A program made the position numbers and the translations under genes. From Bacteroidota bacterium (lineage in GTDB: Bacteria > Bacteroidota > Bacteroidia > Chitinophagales > JADJOU01): DNA of 24,869 nucleotides. Below are positions 1 to 7,389 of this stretch, piece by piece. The stretch lies in the NCBI GenBank assembly GCA_016713645.1, contig JADJOU010000041.1, forward strand, positions 1-24,869, given 5' to 3'. The first letter of the stretch is position 1, and every line of letters starts with the position of its first letter. The notes under the pieces were generated by a model. It made no database searches. It was not told where the DNA came from and worked only from the letters and a program-made list of their open reading frames with translations.

Positions 1-627
1 AGTGTTGCCAGCTGCATTTTTAATCAACATGACGAAACCGCCGTCGCCGATGAAATTGGAACTGCTTCCTTGCGCCTCTGTGCCCAATCCGAGATTCTCT
101 TCCCAATCCACGCATTTAACCGCCACGGTAAACGGCATCTTCGCTTTAAAACGAACAATACAAGAATTGAAATCGGTGTATGGAATGGGGTCTTTGCCGA
201 CAGGAACACCATTGACATACATTTCGAAATAGTTGTCGCCAAAGATATAAGCCGGATAGACCTCACCACTGGTATCGATATTGACAATCGAATTGCTCGA
301 AAGTGCCGCAACGGCAGCAGTGCTATTGGCATAGGAATGGCCAGCGACGTATTGATTGTATAAATCAGATGCAAAGGGAAATGCGGTATTCGTGTAATTG
401 ACATCTGCTGGCAATGCCCATGTTTTATTATCCGATGAGTTGATGGTGCCCAATGCTGCAACTCGAACTCCCGCTGGGAATAAATTTGCCGTAGTTGTGG
501 TTCCAGCACCCTGTGTGACGGACCCTGTGCCTGTATAGGCGCTATTGGTTATGGTGACTGATTTTGTACAGGCCATGCCCATGCAAAAAAATGAAATTAG
601 GATGAAGTATTGTAGAGGATGATTCAT
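1..627 (-). CDS. Secreted lipoprotein, 3' end outside the window
   Basis: The frame is open from an ATG at 627-625 to the left edge, giving 209 residues with no stop. Residues 1-20 form a lipoprotein signal: a hydrophobic stretch (YFILISFFCMGMAC) ending in a lipobox with the acylated Cys at 20. A Ser/Thr/Gly-rich linker follows. From about residue 127 there is a beta-rich part with the motif FGDNYFEMYVNGVPVG, the kind of 'd.yfelYvNG' strand pair found in jelly-roll modules of secreted proteins. It is therefore probably an outer-membrane or periplasmic lipoprotein of unknown function. It lies downstream of the YHYH/SCO1 operon on the same strand, separated by 212 bases, and has its own promoter-like box. 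I do not recognise the family. Confidence 0.8.
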   Translation of the reverse strand, partial: MNHPLQYFILISFFCMGMACTKSVTITNSAYTGTGSVTQGAGTTTTANLFPAGVRVAALGTINSSDNKTWALPADVNYTNTAFPFASDLYNQYVAGHSYANSTAAVAALSSNSIVNIDTSGEVYPAYIFGDNYFEMYVNGVPVGKDPIPYTDFNSCIVRFKAKMPFTVAVKCVDWEENLGLGTEAQGSSSNFIGDGGFVMLIKNAAGNT

Positions 628-660
628 GATTTTTTTTTGAAAATAAAAAATAGGTTTTGC

Positions 661-668
661 CAAAGCTA
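661..668 (-). promoter_or_regulatory. Promoter -7 box (TAGCTTTG) for the left-edge lipoprotein
   Basis: On the minus strand TAGCTTTG matches the Bacteroidota -7 consensus TAnnTTTG and lies about 34 bases upstream of the ATG at 627. No good TTTG is seen at the -33 position, so this is a half-supported promoter. The rest of 628-839 shows nothing else I can name. Confidence 0.4.
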
Positions 669-839
669 ATCAAAATACAGAAATGTGTTTATTGAAATAT
701 GCGAGATGCATATGAAGTTAGATATGCTAGTTTAATTGAATAATCATGCTCGAAGTCAACAAGTGGATGGAGACTTTCGTCTTAATCGAATACTAGAAAG
801 ATGGGCATTTGAAGTATGGAAGTTCATTTGAGTCTTTGA

Positions 840-1460
840 TTATTCTGACTGTAATATTTTTATATCCCTTATTAGGTTTTGAATACTGCTTGGGTCGAGT
901 CCGTTATAGATACCGCGAATGTGCCTTTGCTTGTCTACAAGAATAAAGTTTTCGGTATGTAAAAAAACGTCGTTTCCTTTTTTCACTCCTTCATCTTCTT
1001 CTACAAAATAGTATTTACGCCCCAACTCCTAGATTTCATCTTTATTTCCTGTTAAAAGTTTCCATCTATTAAAATGAACTTTTTTTTCTTCTGCATATTG
1101 TTTTAGTACGGGAACACTATCTCTTTCAGGGGTTACACTATGGGAAAGTAACAATATATCTTCGTCCTGTATAAATTCCTTTTGGATGTCTGCCATATTT
1201 TTTGTCATTTTAGGACAAATGCCAGGGCAAGTGGTAAAAAAGAAATCGGCAACACATATTTTTCCTTCCATATCTTTTTCTGTAAATGATTGATTATTTT
1301 GATTGATAAGTTTAAAAGGCCTGATTTGATGAAATGTTTTTGCGTTAGACATTTCCCATTTAGGGGTAAAATCCGGCGTGTCGTAATAAGGAAGTTTTTC
1401 CTGACTATTTTTGCAAGACCCCATAAATAAAAAAGCAAGCCAAAAAGCGCAATATTTCAT
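840..1460 (-). pseudogene. SCO1/SenC-family copper chaperone lipoprotein, interrupted by an in-frame stop
   Basis: SCO proteins are thioredoxin-fold, copper-binding chaperones or reductases for the CuA site of cytochrome oxidase. The N-terminus has a lipobox (FLFMGSC), so it would be anchored in the periplasm. The Cu-binding CxxxC is present as CPGICP (about residue 78), and the distal His is in the FLHTENFILVD stretch. Full length would be about 206 residues, normal for the family. An in-frame TAG at 1031-1029 interrupts the protein between GNKDEI and ELGRKYYF. Family members usually have a residue such as Tyr here, so one substitution (TAT to TAG) explains it. The downstream frame is intact to its stop at 840. 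The ATG overlaps the stop of the upstream MORN gene by 4 bases (ATGA). Confidence 0.85.
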
Positions 1461-2051
1461 TTCAGTTTTTCATTTTTTAAAGTATAGCATAGTGCAGATT
1501 TTTGAAGACCATACCTTATACCGTTTTTTACTTCATAATTAATATAGATTTTACCATTTTCACGCCAAGCTTTTTGCATGCCGATTTCGCGATCATTCGC
1601 GAAATTTAATTCGCAATATTGGCTTCCGCTTTCATACCATTGCTTTTGAATACCTTGTCGTTTGTCGTTAAAATAAAAAAATTCAAACTTCTTGTTTCCA
1701 TTTTTCCAATAGCTTGCATGCAGTCCATAACCCTTTCCATCTCTATAATTCCGAAGGGTTTCCAATTTGCCATTCGGGAAAAATGTTTTGGTTGTTCCGT
1801 GCTGTTTACCTTGAAAATAAGAACCAATACTTTTTAAAGTATCTGTTTCATATACATTTTTTATAAAACCAGAATAGGGTTTACTACCAAAGTAATAAAC
1901 CCCATTCTGCAATTTTAATGAAGTATTGTTTTGAAAAATAGTATCCTTTGGAATTTGCGAAACAACAACTTGTTCAAAAGAATTAATTGTTTTTTCTTCT
2001 TTCGGTTGAGGATATAGCCAAAATTGAAAATGCAGACTATAAGAATTGCAT
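1457..2051 (-). pseudogene. MORN-repeat (YwqK-like) lipoprotein with frame-damaged N-terminus
   Basis: Codons from about 2000 down to 1457 encode repeated 'G....WY.NG.k' units: KTFFPNGKLE, ASYWKNGNKK, KQWYESGSQY and KAWRENGKIY. This is the MORN/YwqK pattern; annotation pipelines call such proteins 'toxin-antitoxin system YwqK family antitoxin', but no toxin is visible. An unbroken frame starts only at a TTG at 1912. The same frame stays protein-like upstream to PQPKEEKTINSFEQVV, and an ATG lies at 2051, three bases after the YHYH stop. Between 2051 and about 2000 the signal-peptide residues are split among three frames, implying two or three small indels. With these repaired, a lipoprotein signal followed by PKEEK results. 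It sits between the YHYH and SCO1 genes in one operon. Confidence 0.65.
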
Positions 2052-2053
2052 AT

Positions 2054-2832
2054 TTAATTCGTGAAAGTTCCTTTATTTCCATAGTAACTCCGCTTTCAAT
2101 AAATAATAACCTGAATTCAAATAATTTACATTTGATGCATGGTAGTGGTAAATGCCATTGGGGAAATCTTGAGTCGGACCAAAGTGACCGCCATATTCAT
2201 CCAAACTTGGATAAATACCAGTAGTATCCTTTCTGCCATAAATTGGAAAACCATCGCGCAAAATCCAATCAATTTTGCATCGTCTACCGAAGTGTACTTG
2301 CCTGTAGTATGATAATGATAGTTTTTTTGAGGCGCTGGATGTGCACCAGCATAATCAAAAGTTGTCAGTGTCATTGCATCAAGAGAAACATTACCGCCTT
2401 CTCTATCATTAAAAATAGGTACTCCATTCAATGCCATACCAATTTCGCCTAAAGAAGTTGCTTCTTTGGAAGCTGCTTCATCTGGATTTGTAGGAATGGT
2501 CATAGAATAGTTTTGAGCTAAATCATTTCTGTATTTACATTTGGGGCATGTCCTGATGGAAAGGCTTCATACAAGGCATTTCCTATACCCCAGTAAGGTG
2601 TTTTGTGGTCTGGCAATCCATTGCTTTTGAGTGCAATGCTGCTTGTGTTGCCACTGCCACTTGTTGAAATAGTTATAGCACTTGTGCATTTTGACTGTAC
2701 GACATTTAATACAGAAATATCACCCGTAGAAATAATATCGCCAGAGGCTATGTCATCTTTATTACAAGAATAGATTGTTAAACTCATCGCCAAAAGGCTT
2801 AAACCGAGCATGGATAATTTTAATTTTTTCAT
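2054..2832 (-). pseudogene. YHYH-domain lipoprotein with several one-base frameshifts
   Basis: The N-terminus is a lipoprotein signal (SLTIYSC lipobox, Cys at 23). The rebuilt protein carries the defining repeats KNYHYHTTGKY and GIYHYHAS, plus a DGFPIYG segment and the usual ending SYYGNKGTFTN just before a TAA at 2056-2054. YHYH proteins are secreted, occur widely in Bacteroidota and marine bacteria, and have no proven function; the His/Tyr pairs and copper-linked neighbours such as SCO1 suggest metal binding. Frames must be joined near 2520 (ATTTTAG read as ATTTAG), near 2266 (GGAATTTT read as GGATTTT) and near 2088-2096 (two lost A). All are losses of one base in short runs. The neighbours are the Spy-like gene upstream and the MORN gene 3 bases downstream. 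Confidence 0.85.
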
Positions 2833-2927
2833 TTATTGGTTGATTTATATGATATACGTTTTACTTTTTTGAAGAATTTAATGTGGGCAGTATCTTTTGC
2901 AACTTTAAGGTTAGACGGTGGATTGTC

Positions 2928-3359
2928 TTACTTCCTTTCTTTGGCAGAAAATAAATGTGAAATTTCTTTTGTGAGTTCCTCAAAATCCCTTTCTTGATCT
3001 GGTTTACATATTTTTTATTTCTAAAAAATGATTGTAGTTGATATGTTCAGCAAGTATTTGTTGTGAACCAATTTTGGCGATTAGCGAATCTACTTTAGGG
3101 CCATTCGCAGCATGTTTGAGCTCTTCATACAAACTGCTTCTCAACGTATTCATGGTTGTTTCATTTTCGTTTATATCATGGCGATGCTGCTGAATATATA
3201 CCTCGTAGTTTTTATTTGCTCTTTATCAAAATGCAGTTTTCTATAATTATATTTTTCGACCTTCTTTTCTTCGTGGTCTTTGGACAATATAAAAGATAGA
3301 ATGCCATTTATAAGCACTAATCCGTAATTTATGAGGATAAAGAATTTAGATTTATTCAT
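2928..3359 (-). pseudogene. Spy/CpxP-like periplasmic heavy-metal sensor, frameshifted
   Basis: Starting at the ATG at 3359, a signal-anchor helix (KFFILINYGLVLINGILSFIL) is followed by a charged helical domain (KLHFDKEQI, then QQHRHDINENETTMN, LRSSLYEELKH, FEELTKEISHLFSAKERK). This is the small all-helical architecture of Spy/CpxP proteins and 'periplasmic heavy metal sensors', which usually follow an ECF sigma gene in Bacteroidota. The frame is restored by adding one A at the T5 run (plus strand) 3209-3213 and one at the T6 run 3011-3016; the stop is then TAA at 2930-2928 and the length is about 143 residues. The start overlaps the end of the small membrane gene. By family it would sense or buffer envelope stress or metal and feed back on the sigma factor; that role is inference. 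Confidence 0.65.
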
Positions 3360-3620
3360 TGTATAATGTATTATTTGCGGTATATAACACTTTGAAATAT
3401 CCCTGCTGTTTGAATAATTTTTACTTGTAGAAAAATAGAATGCTGTGCATATACATGATATTAGTAAACAAGCCACTGCTCACCCAAAATAGTGGTATTG
3501 CTTTTTGGCACTGTATTTTACTCAAAGTATTGCATAAAGGTTAGAATTTGGTTCAACCTGTTTTATCTTGGCGAGAAGATTGTATGCATCTGTCATATTG
3601 GTTATAGACGATTTTTTCAT
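3352..3620 (-). pseudogene. Small membrane protein after the ECF sigma gene (possible anti-sigma), damaged
   Basis: The ATG at 3620-3618 overlaps the sigma factor stop (ATGA), so the two are translationally coupled. The protein begins MKKSSITNMTDAYNLLAKIK, then, after a one-base loss near 3528-3533, continues as LSKIQCQKAIPLFWVSSGLF and a hydrophobic stretch, and runs to a stop at 3354-3352 that overlaps the Spy-like start. A TAA at 3423-3421 interrupts it, leaving a tail KLFKQQGYFKVLYTANNTLYNE in the same frame. Repaired length is about 89 residues. Size, position and a single hydrophobic segment fit the tiny membrane proteins encoded between ECF sigma and Spy-like genes; an anti-sigma role is inferred from position only. 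Confidence 0.5.
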
Positions 3621-4138
3621 CGATGTCCTTTGGGGTTTAATAAGATTTCTAAATTTTTCTTTGCTCTTTGAAATAAGGATTCTAAAGCTTTTATGTTTAA
3701 GTTCATTATCTCAGCCGTTTCTGCTTGCGATTTATCTTCAATTTTCAACAAAATAATGGCTGTTTTTTGATTGTCAGAGAGCTGATTGATCGCATCAAAT
3801 AGCATTTTATAACTTTCCCTTTGTTCTAATTCTATCCCTGGATGTTTAAAATTGGTGGGTTCATATTTAATTGTGCTATCATCTAAGCTAAGCATGTTTG
3901 AAAACAAACTTCTTTTTTGCGTCTTTTTAGCTTTTATAAAATCTAATGATTGGTTGATTGTAATTCTATAAATCCAAGTCTTTAAGCTTGATTGGTTTTT
4001 GAATGCATTGAGATGGTCATGCACTTTAACAAAAACATCTTGCATCACTTCTTCAGCATCTTCAATATTCTGAAGATATTGCAGGGCCAGGTTAAATACC
4101 ATTTTTTGGTGTTCAAAGTAAATTTCGTCAAATGTCAT
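3617..4138 (-). CDS. ECF-type RNA polymerase sigma factor
   Basis: Intact, 173 residues. Region 2 covers about residues 5-75: FNLALQYLQNIEDAEEVMQDVFVKV with the DAEEVMQDVF core-binding helix, then SLKTWIYRITINQSLDFIKAKK for the -10 contact. Region 4 covers about 112-168: INQLSDNQKTAIILLKIEDKSQAETAEIMNLNIKALESLFQRAKKNLE, a typical helix-turn-helix. Lengths and motifs are those of group IV sigma factors. It is the first gene of an operon running to SCO1; the next gene starts inside its stop codon. Upstream, 4151-4169 holds an inverted repeat (ACATC with GATGT) that could be an operator. It is the only gene of this operon without a lesion, and it probably directs the stress or metal response that the Spy-like and copper-linked genes suggest. 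Confidence 0.92.
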   Translation of the reverse strand: MTFDEIYFEHQKMVFNLALQYLQNIEDAEEVMQDVFVKVHDHLNAFKNQSSLKTWIYRITINQSLDFIKAKKTQKRSLFSNMLSLDDSTIKYEPTNFKHPGIELEQRESYKMLFDAINQLSDNQKTAIILLKIEDKSQAETAEIMNLNIKALESLFQRAKKNLEILLNPKGHR

Positions 4139-4229
4139 TATAATGGCTTCACATCATACACTTGGATGTATTTAAGGTTTAGACGATTTTTAATTTGATT
4201 TCCTTTTGCAGGTGGTTTTTAAATATTGT

Positions 4230-4360
4230 GAACGGTTTGCAGCCACCCGCTGTTCGGGATTTGTGACTACTAATTTATAAATGTACTAAAAATATTCTTA
4301 GAAGATAAAATTTCATTTTGACTAGGATGCCCGAATGGCGGGTGACTGCTGTTATGCATC
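4230..4360 (-). other. attC-like imperfect palindrome (candidate cassette recombination site)
   Basis: Read on the minus strand, it starts with GATGCATAAC (4360-4351) just after the stop of the orphan gene at 4374, then has an arm GCAGTCACCCGCCATTCGGG (4349-4330). After about 68 AT-rich bases comes a matching arm CCCGAACAGCGGGTGGCTGC (4258-4239) and then AACCGTTCAC. The arms pair at 17 of about 20 positions, and the mismatches are concentrated in two spots. Integron attC sites have this shape: inverse core (RYYYAAC), imperfect stem, variable loop, core (GTTRRRY). The left core, GCATAAC, is one base off consensus and the right one, GTTCACA, is poor. A MITE or a plain terminator-like repeat is the alternative. 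No integrase is in the window. Confidence 0.5.
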
Positions 4361-4373
4361 GTGCTTCTTTTTG

Positions 4374-4761
4374 TCAGTCTATGTTAAGCAATTTTTTATC
4401 CTCCCAGACGTCTTCATATCCGTTTGTCTATCAAAAACCGAAAACCAGGTGGAAGTCCAAGATATTTAATTATTGATGGTTTTAACTCAATCAAATGCTT
4501 AATGCAATATGGTTTAAAAAAATCAGCGTCATCTGAAAATCTTTGGCCTGACCAAATATACCACCCTGTTGTTCCATTTTCAATTGGGCTTCTTAATCTA
4601 TTAATGGGATTTAAATCAGTCAATACATTATCGGCAATTCCAATTTTCAATTCCAAGTCAGCAAGCACCCAGTCAGAACCTATTCTATTGCATGTCTCAT
4701 GTTGGTCTTTAAAAAGTTGTTCCCAATTTTCTTTCATGTACTGTGTTTTAGCATGATGCAT
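4374..4761 (-). CDS. Orphan cassette gene, possibly Imm33/DUF2185-like immunity protein, C-terminal frameshift
   Basis: About 129 residues after repair. ATG at 4761, with an alternative in-frame ATG at 4737 (MKENWEQLF). Conserved-looking parts are TGWYIWSGQRFSDD, a run of aromatic and acidic residues, and KYLGLPPGFRFLID. An early TGA after FLIDKRI is caused by a shift at the T3 run (plus strand) 4423-4425; joining frames gives a sensible tail, GYEDVWEDKKLLNID, and a stop at 4376-4374. The order 'GW.iwsG ... dd..ff ... kYLglPpGwrFl' resembles single-domain immunity-type proteins, but I cannot confirm the family. It is flanked by an exact 10-base inverted repeat (GTTATGCATC/GATGCATAAC), which supports a mobile cassette. 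No toxin gene is adjacent. Confidence 0.65.
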
Positions 4762-4987
4762 AACTTGTTTATAGGCGCAACTCCCTTTCTCAAAATATTC
4801 ATTTCCAAAGATCTAGACTCTCGTGTTTAAGCATTTGTGAATTAAAGTAAATAGCTAGAAGTATTTATAAGGGCCTATTGTTTCCCTTCCCCTCATTTTT
4901 TCTTCCACCAAATATATTTATTTTTAAAAGAATAAATACAATTTTTTGTATATCCATTTTATGGAAAAAATCTGGTTTAGATTTGCG
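4762..4987 (-). repeat. Repeat A: 5' leader of the orphan gene, homologous to 6157-6373
   Basis: About 225 bases that align along their length with the segment upstream of the 353-residue gene. Shared blocks include AACTTGTTTATA, ATTCCAA.GATCTA.ACT, GTTTCCCTTCCCCTCATTTT, AAATATATTTATTT and ATACAATTTTTTGT.TATCC (plus strand). On the minus strand it runs from CGCAAATCTA to AAACAAGTTATGC, ending at the gene's start. It contains short hairpins (CCATaaaATGG; ATACAA..TTGTAT) but no convincing ORF. It may be a duplicated promoter/leader or a long cassette recombination site. The rest of 4762-5037 is the 44-base tail after the next gene's stop, with a perfect palindrome CTTTGCAAAG. Confidence 0.75.
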
Positions 4988-5037
4988 TTAGCACTGAATC
5001 ACCACATTGGCCAAACCCATAACTTTGCAAAGCCTTT

Positions 5038-6099
5038 CTATTTTATTTCCTTTAATTCTAAATAACCACTCTTCTCTCCCCAACTGTCATAGCTGGTCAT
5101 TGAATAAACACCAAGTCCTGGAATAAACCAAGTTTCTGTGGATGTAACTATATATCCGTCTGCATTGGCATTTTCATTTTTCTTTAAAATGTCTTCAACT
5201 GCCTTTTGTCCTTTGGCGGCTTGTTTTTCATTTTTTAGCCTAATCCATTCGTTGTCTGATTTTACTTGCCACATCGTTCCGCCTGTCCAAAATTCCTCTC
5301 TTATTAAATAAGCTGTATAGTTGTTCCCGCTTACAGAGACATCTTTCTTTTCTTTAATCGTCCTATTTTTTAACCAAGTCTCAGCCATACTTGTTATTTC
5401 AATATTGGCTTTTACTTGCTCAGTCATGTATTTAGATACGGTGGTTTCAAAGTCTTTTTGAAATGCTCCAGTTCCAGTTAGATGTCCGTGCTCAGTCACT
5501 GTTCTCGATACTTCAACTCTATTTGGATAAGAGAAAGCAACATTGCCCGTAGTAAAGACATAAAATCCAATTTTTTGGTCAGGCAGGGTTTGCCCTACTT
5601 CAAGTTGATTGGGAATAGATTTGTCAAAGGATAAAGTATAACCAATTTGTTTCTTTTTGTCGGGAGAATAAGATATATTGTAAAAGGCATTTGTGTCCGT
5701 TTTGCCGTTATTTGTAAAAACATATCCTGCGCGGCTAATCAAATTGTCTTTATCGCAAACGCTATAATATGCGGTTGAAATATTCTGTTGTTTTGACTTA
5801 GTTACTTTGGTTTCAATTTCTGAAACACCACCGATACCAGCAGCTATTTTAATCACATTTGTTTGAATGTTATCTGTCCAAGGATTGTCTTTATAATATT
5901 TCTCTTTAATTTTTGCTTGATCTTTGGGTTTAGCCATAAAATATTGTCCTGTTTTGTAGATGGCAGGTGGTGGCGTTTGGGTGAAATACTTTAATTGCAT
6001 TCCGTCCTTGAGTTTTAAGTTGGGACAGTTTTCTGTCTGTGCATAAGTTGAACTGAAAGTTAGCAGTCCAACAGCGATGCTTAAGATTACTTGTTTCAT
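5038..6099 (-). CDS. Secreted protein of unknown function, TapB/DUF3108-like ending
   Basis: Intact, 353 residues. Residues 1-20 are a Sec signal peptide (MKQVILSIAVGLLTFSSTYA, cleavage before QTENC). The body is hydrophilic and rich in beta-strand patterns, with two Cys (CPNLKL near 25, YSVCDKD near 113) that may form a disulfide after export. The C-terminal third has NNYTAYLIREEFWTGG and later TETWFIPGLGVYSMTSYDSW...GYLELKEI. The 'WyiPGlGlv...syd..G...g..eL' ending is the pattern seen in TapB-like and DUF3108-like periplasmic beta-barrel proteins of Bacteroidota; I offer that only as a resemblance. The ATG follows an AT-rich stretch; upstream lies repeat B. An exact 8-base inverted repeat (GTTAGCAC at 4987-4994, GTGCTAAC at 6152-6159) brackets the gene. 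Confidence 0.75.
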   Translation of the reverse strand: MKQVILSIAVGLLTFSSTYAQTENCPNLKLKDGMQLKYFTQTPPPAIYKTGQYFMAKPKDQAKIKEKYYKDNPWTDNIQTNVIKIAAGIGGVSEIETKVTKSKQQNISTAYYSVCDKDNLISRAGYVFTNNGKTDTNAFYNISYSPDKKKQIGYTLSFDKSIPNQLEVGQTLPDQKIGFYVFTTGNVAFSYPNRVEVSRTVTEHGHLTGTGAFQKDFETTVSKYMTEQVKANIEITSMAETWLKNRTIKEKKDVSVSGNNYTAYLIREEFWTGGTMWQVKSDNEWIRLKNEKQAAKGQKAVEDILKKNENANADGYIVTSTETWFIPGLGVYSMTSYDSWGEKSGYLELKEIK

Positions 6100-6156
6100 T
6101 TTTTTGTTATTTAATTATTATTGTTGAAGTGATTTTTTTGTCCTTATGGTTGTGCT

Positions 6157-6373
6157 AACTTGTTTATATATGCACCCTATTACTCCAATTCTTCAATTCC
6201 AATGATCTAAACTTTCGGGTTAATGCATTTGTATGAAGTATTTAGAAATATTTTATAGCGCATAATGTTTCCCTTCCCCTCATTTTTCTTACTTCAAATA
6301 TATTTATTTAAAAAAGAAAAAATACAATTTTTTGTTTATCCATTTTATTGAAAAACTTCTCGTCTAGATTTGC
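6157..6373 (-). repeat. Repeat B: leader of the secreted-protein gene, homologous to 4762-4987
   Basis: Second copy of the leader described at 4762-4987, in the same orientation and also ending at a GTTA core (AAACAAGTTAGCAC on the minus strand) before the next gene. Copies A and B are the same length to within about 10 bases. The right flank, 6374-6442, differs from that of copy A: it holds a hairpin-like stretch with CTCGTCC at 6379-6385 and GGACGAG at 6412-6418 around GCTGCGCTACAGACG. Confidence 0.75.
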
Positions 6374-6442
6374 GATATTCCTCGTCCTTTTGCTCTAGCT
6401 GCGCTACAGACGAGGACGAGCATCACGGGGTATGTGATTTTT

Positions 6443-6907
6443 TTAGTTTTCAATCTTGATGAGCAATTTCTTTATCATCGCCATTTGCCCGAGGTGGTAA
6501 TAACTATGTTCAATCACGCCCTCTATATTTCTGAGGTAAGTCCCATACATTGGATTGATAAAAGCTTGGTCAAATACTTCATCATCCATGTTTTCAATCT
6601 TATCTGCAAACAATTCTGCATGGTGAAAAAAATTGACCACTAAATGTTCCAATCTAATGCAGACTGAATGGGCGGAAGATCGAAACTGTATTTGTCACTT
6701 ATCTCGAGTTTCCCTGTTTCAAAGGCCTTCAATAGCCCACCCAAATAATAATTGATGTGGTAGGTCAATAAGGCTATGGTGTTGAGGTGCTCTATTTTTT
6801 GAGTCGCTTGTTGCCAATCTATATTCTGCAATTGATCGCGATAGTTGGTATTGGCTATCCAAGTCCCTGAAGACCTCAGGAGCTCGCTAATGCTGATTTC
6901 TTTTCAT
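6443..6907 (-). pseudogene. DinB-family (DUF1572-like) protein, frameshifted twice
   Basis: Joining frames gives about 154 residues: EISISELLRSSGTWIANTNYRDQLQ, LLTYHINYYLGGLL, FDLPPIQSALDW, then VVNFFHHAELFADKIENM and VIEHSYYHLGQMAMIKKLL. DinB proteins are four-helix bundles with a His triad for a divalent metal; candidates are the His in TYHINYYL and the two in EHSYYHLGQ. They include thiol-dependent transferases, but this one's substrate is unknown. Lesions: the A-run just after the ATG at 6907 (ATGAAAAG) and a lost base at 6646 (AACCAT read as AACAT), which puts a stop after DWNI. It is flanked by other remnants and by repeat DNA; no operon partner is apparent. Confidence 0.65.
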
Positions 6908-6958
6908 TGTAGTGTTGTAATTTGAAATTGAATGTATCGACTTTTTATGAATTACAAG

Positions 6959-7314
6959 CTATTTAAATTTAGGCTTTTCTATCAAATAGGCATAAGATCC
7001 ACCATATCTGCCTGCACTGGCTTTTAGCCCAATGGCATTGGTCTTTTCAACCCATTCTTTTACACTTAGTTTATAACTGTTTAATCCAGCTTGGCTTTTA
7101 ATTATGGCGAATTCGCCATAATTAAAACTTGGATTATAGATGCTTTCCCAAATCCCTAAAAAACTCAATGGTGTTCCTGTTTCGCAGCCAATCTGATATG
7201 AAAAATCCCATCTTTTGCCTTAAGCATATCAGTTAATGATATGTATTTCTGGTCTCCTTACTCAATAATAGCAATTGCAATACCCTTTACTTCAATAGTT
7301 TTAGTTTTTGTCAT
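6959..7314 (-). pseudogene. KilA-N domain protein remnant, truncated and frame-damaged
   Basis: Starts at ATG 7314 (MTKTKTIEVKGIAIAIIE), is stopped by an in-frame TAA at 7260-7258, then continues with GDQKYISLTDM, and after shifts near 7206 and 7158-7163 with ISDWLRNRNTIEFLGIWE, NPSFNYGEFAIIKSQAG, SYKLSVKEWVEKTNAIGLKASAGRYGGSYA. This is the characteristic KilA-N (DNA-binding, phage/mobile-element) domain of Bacteroidota. Full members continue HKDIAFEFG...SPEFKLYLIKEFQRLK; here the sequence after GGSYA is YLIEKPKFK and a stop, so most of the C-terminal half is gone. Substitution, indels and truncation together make true decay likely. Function in full-length relatives is poorly known; this copy should be inactive. 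Confidence 0.7.
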
Positions 7315-7389
7315 ATTTTTTTCTATAAGTTTTTATTATACGCAGAAGAATGAGGAAATCTTTATACAAACATTTTCATGTAATCGACC

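Noticed and set aside
24..509. Minus-strand ORF of 161 codons
   Set aside because: Overlaps the lipoprotein in another frame; the lipoprotein frame has a signal peptide and a jelly-roll-like motif, this one has neither.
4424..4756. Plus-strand ORF of 110 codons opposite the cassette gene
   Set aside because: Mirror frame of the minus-strand gene, whose translation has conserved-looking motifs.
4895..4985. Leader peptide MDIQKIVFILL in repeat A
   Set aside because: The matching frame in repeat B stops after eleven codons, so coding is not conserved.
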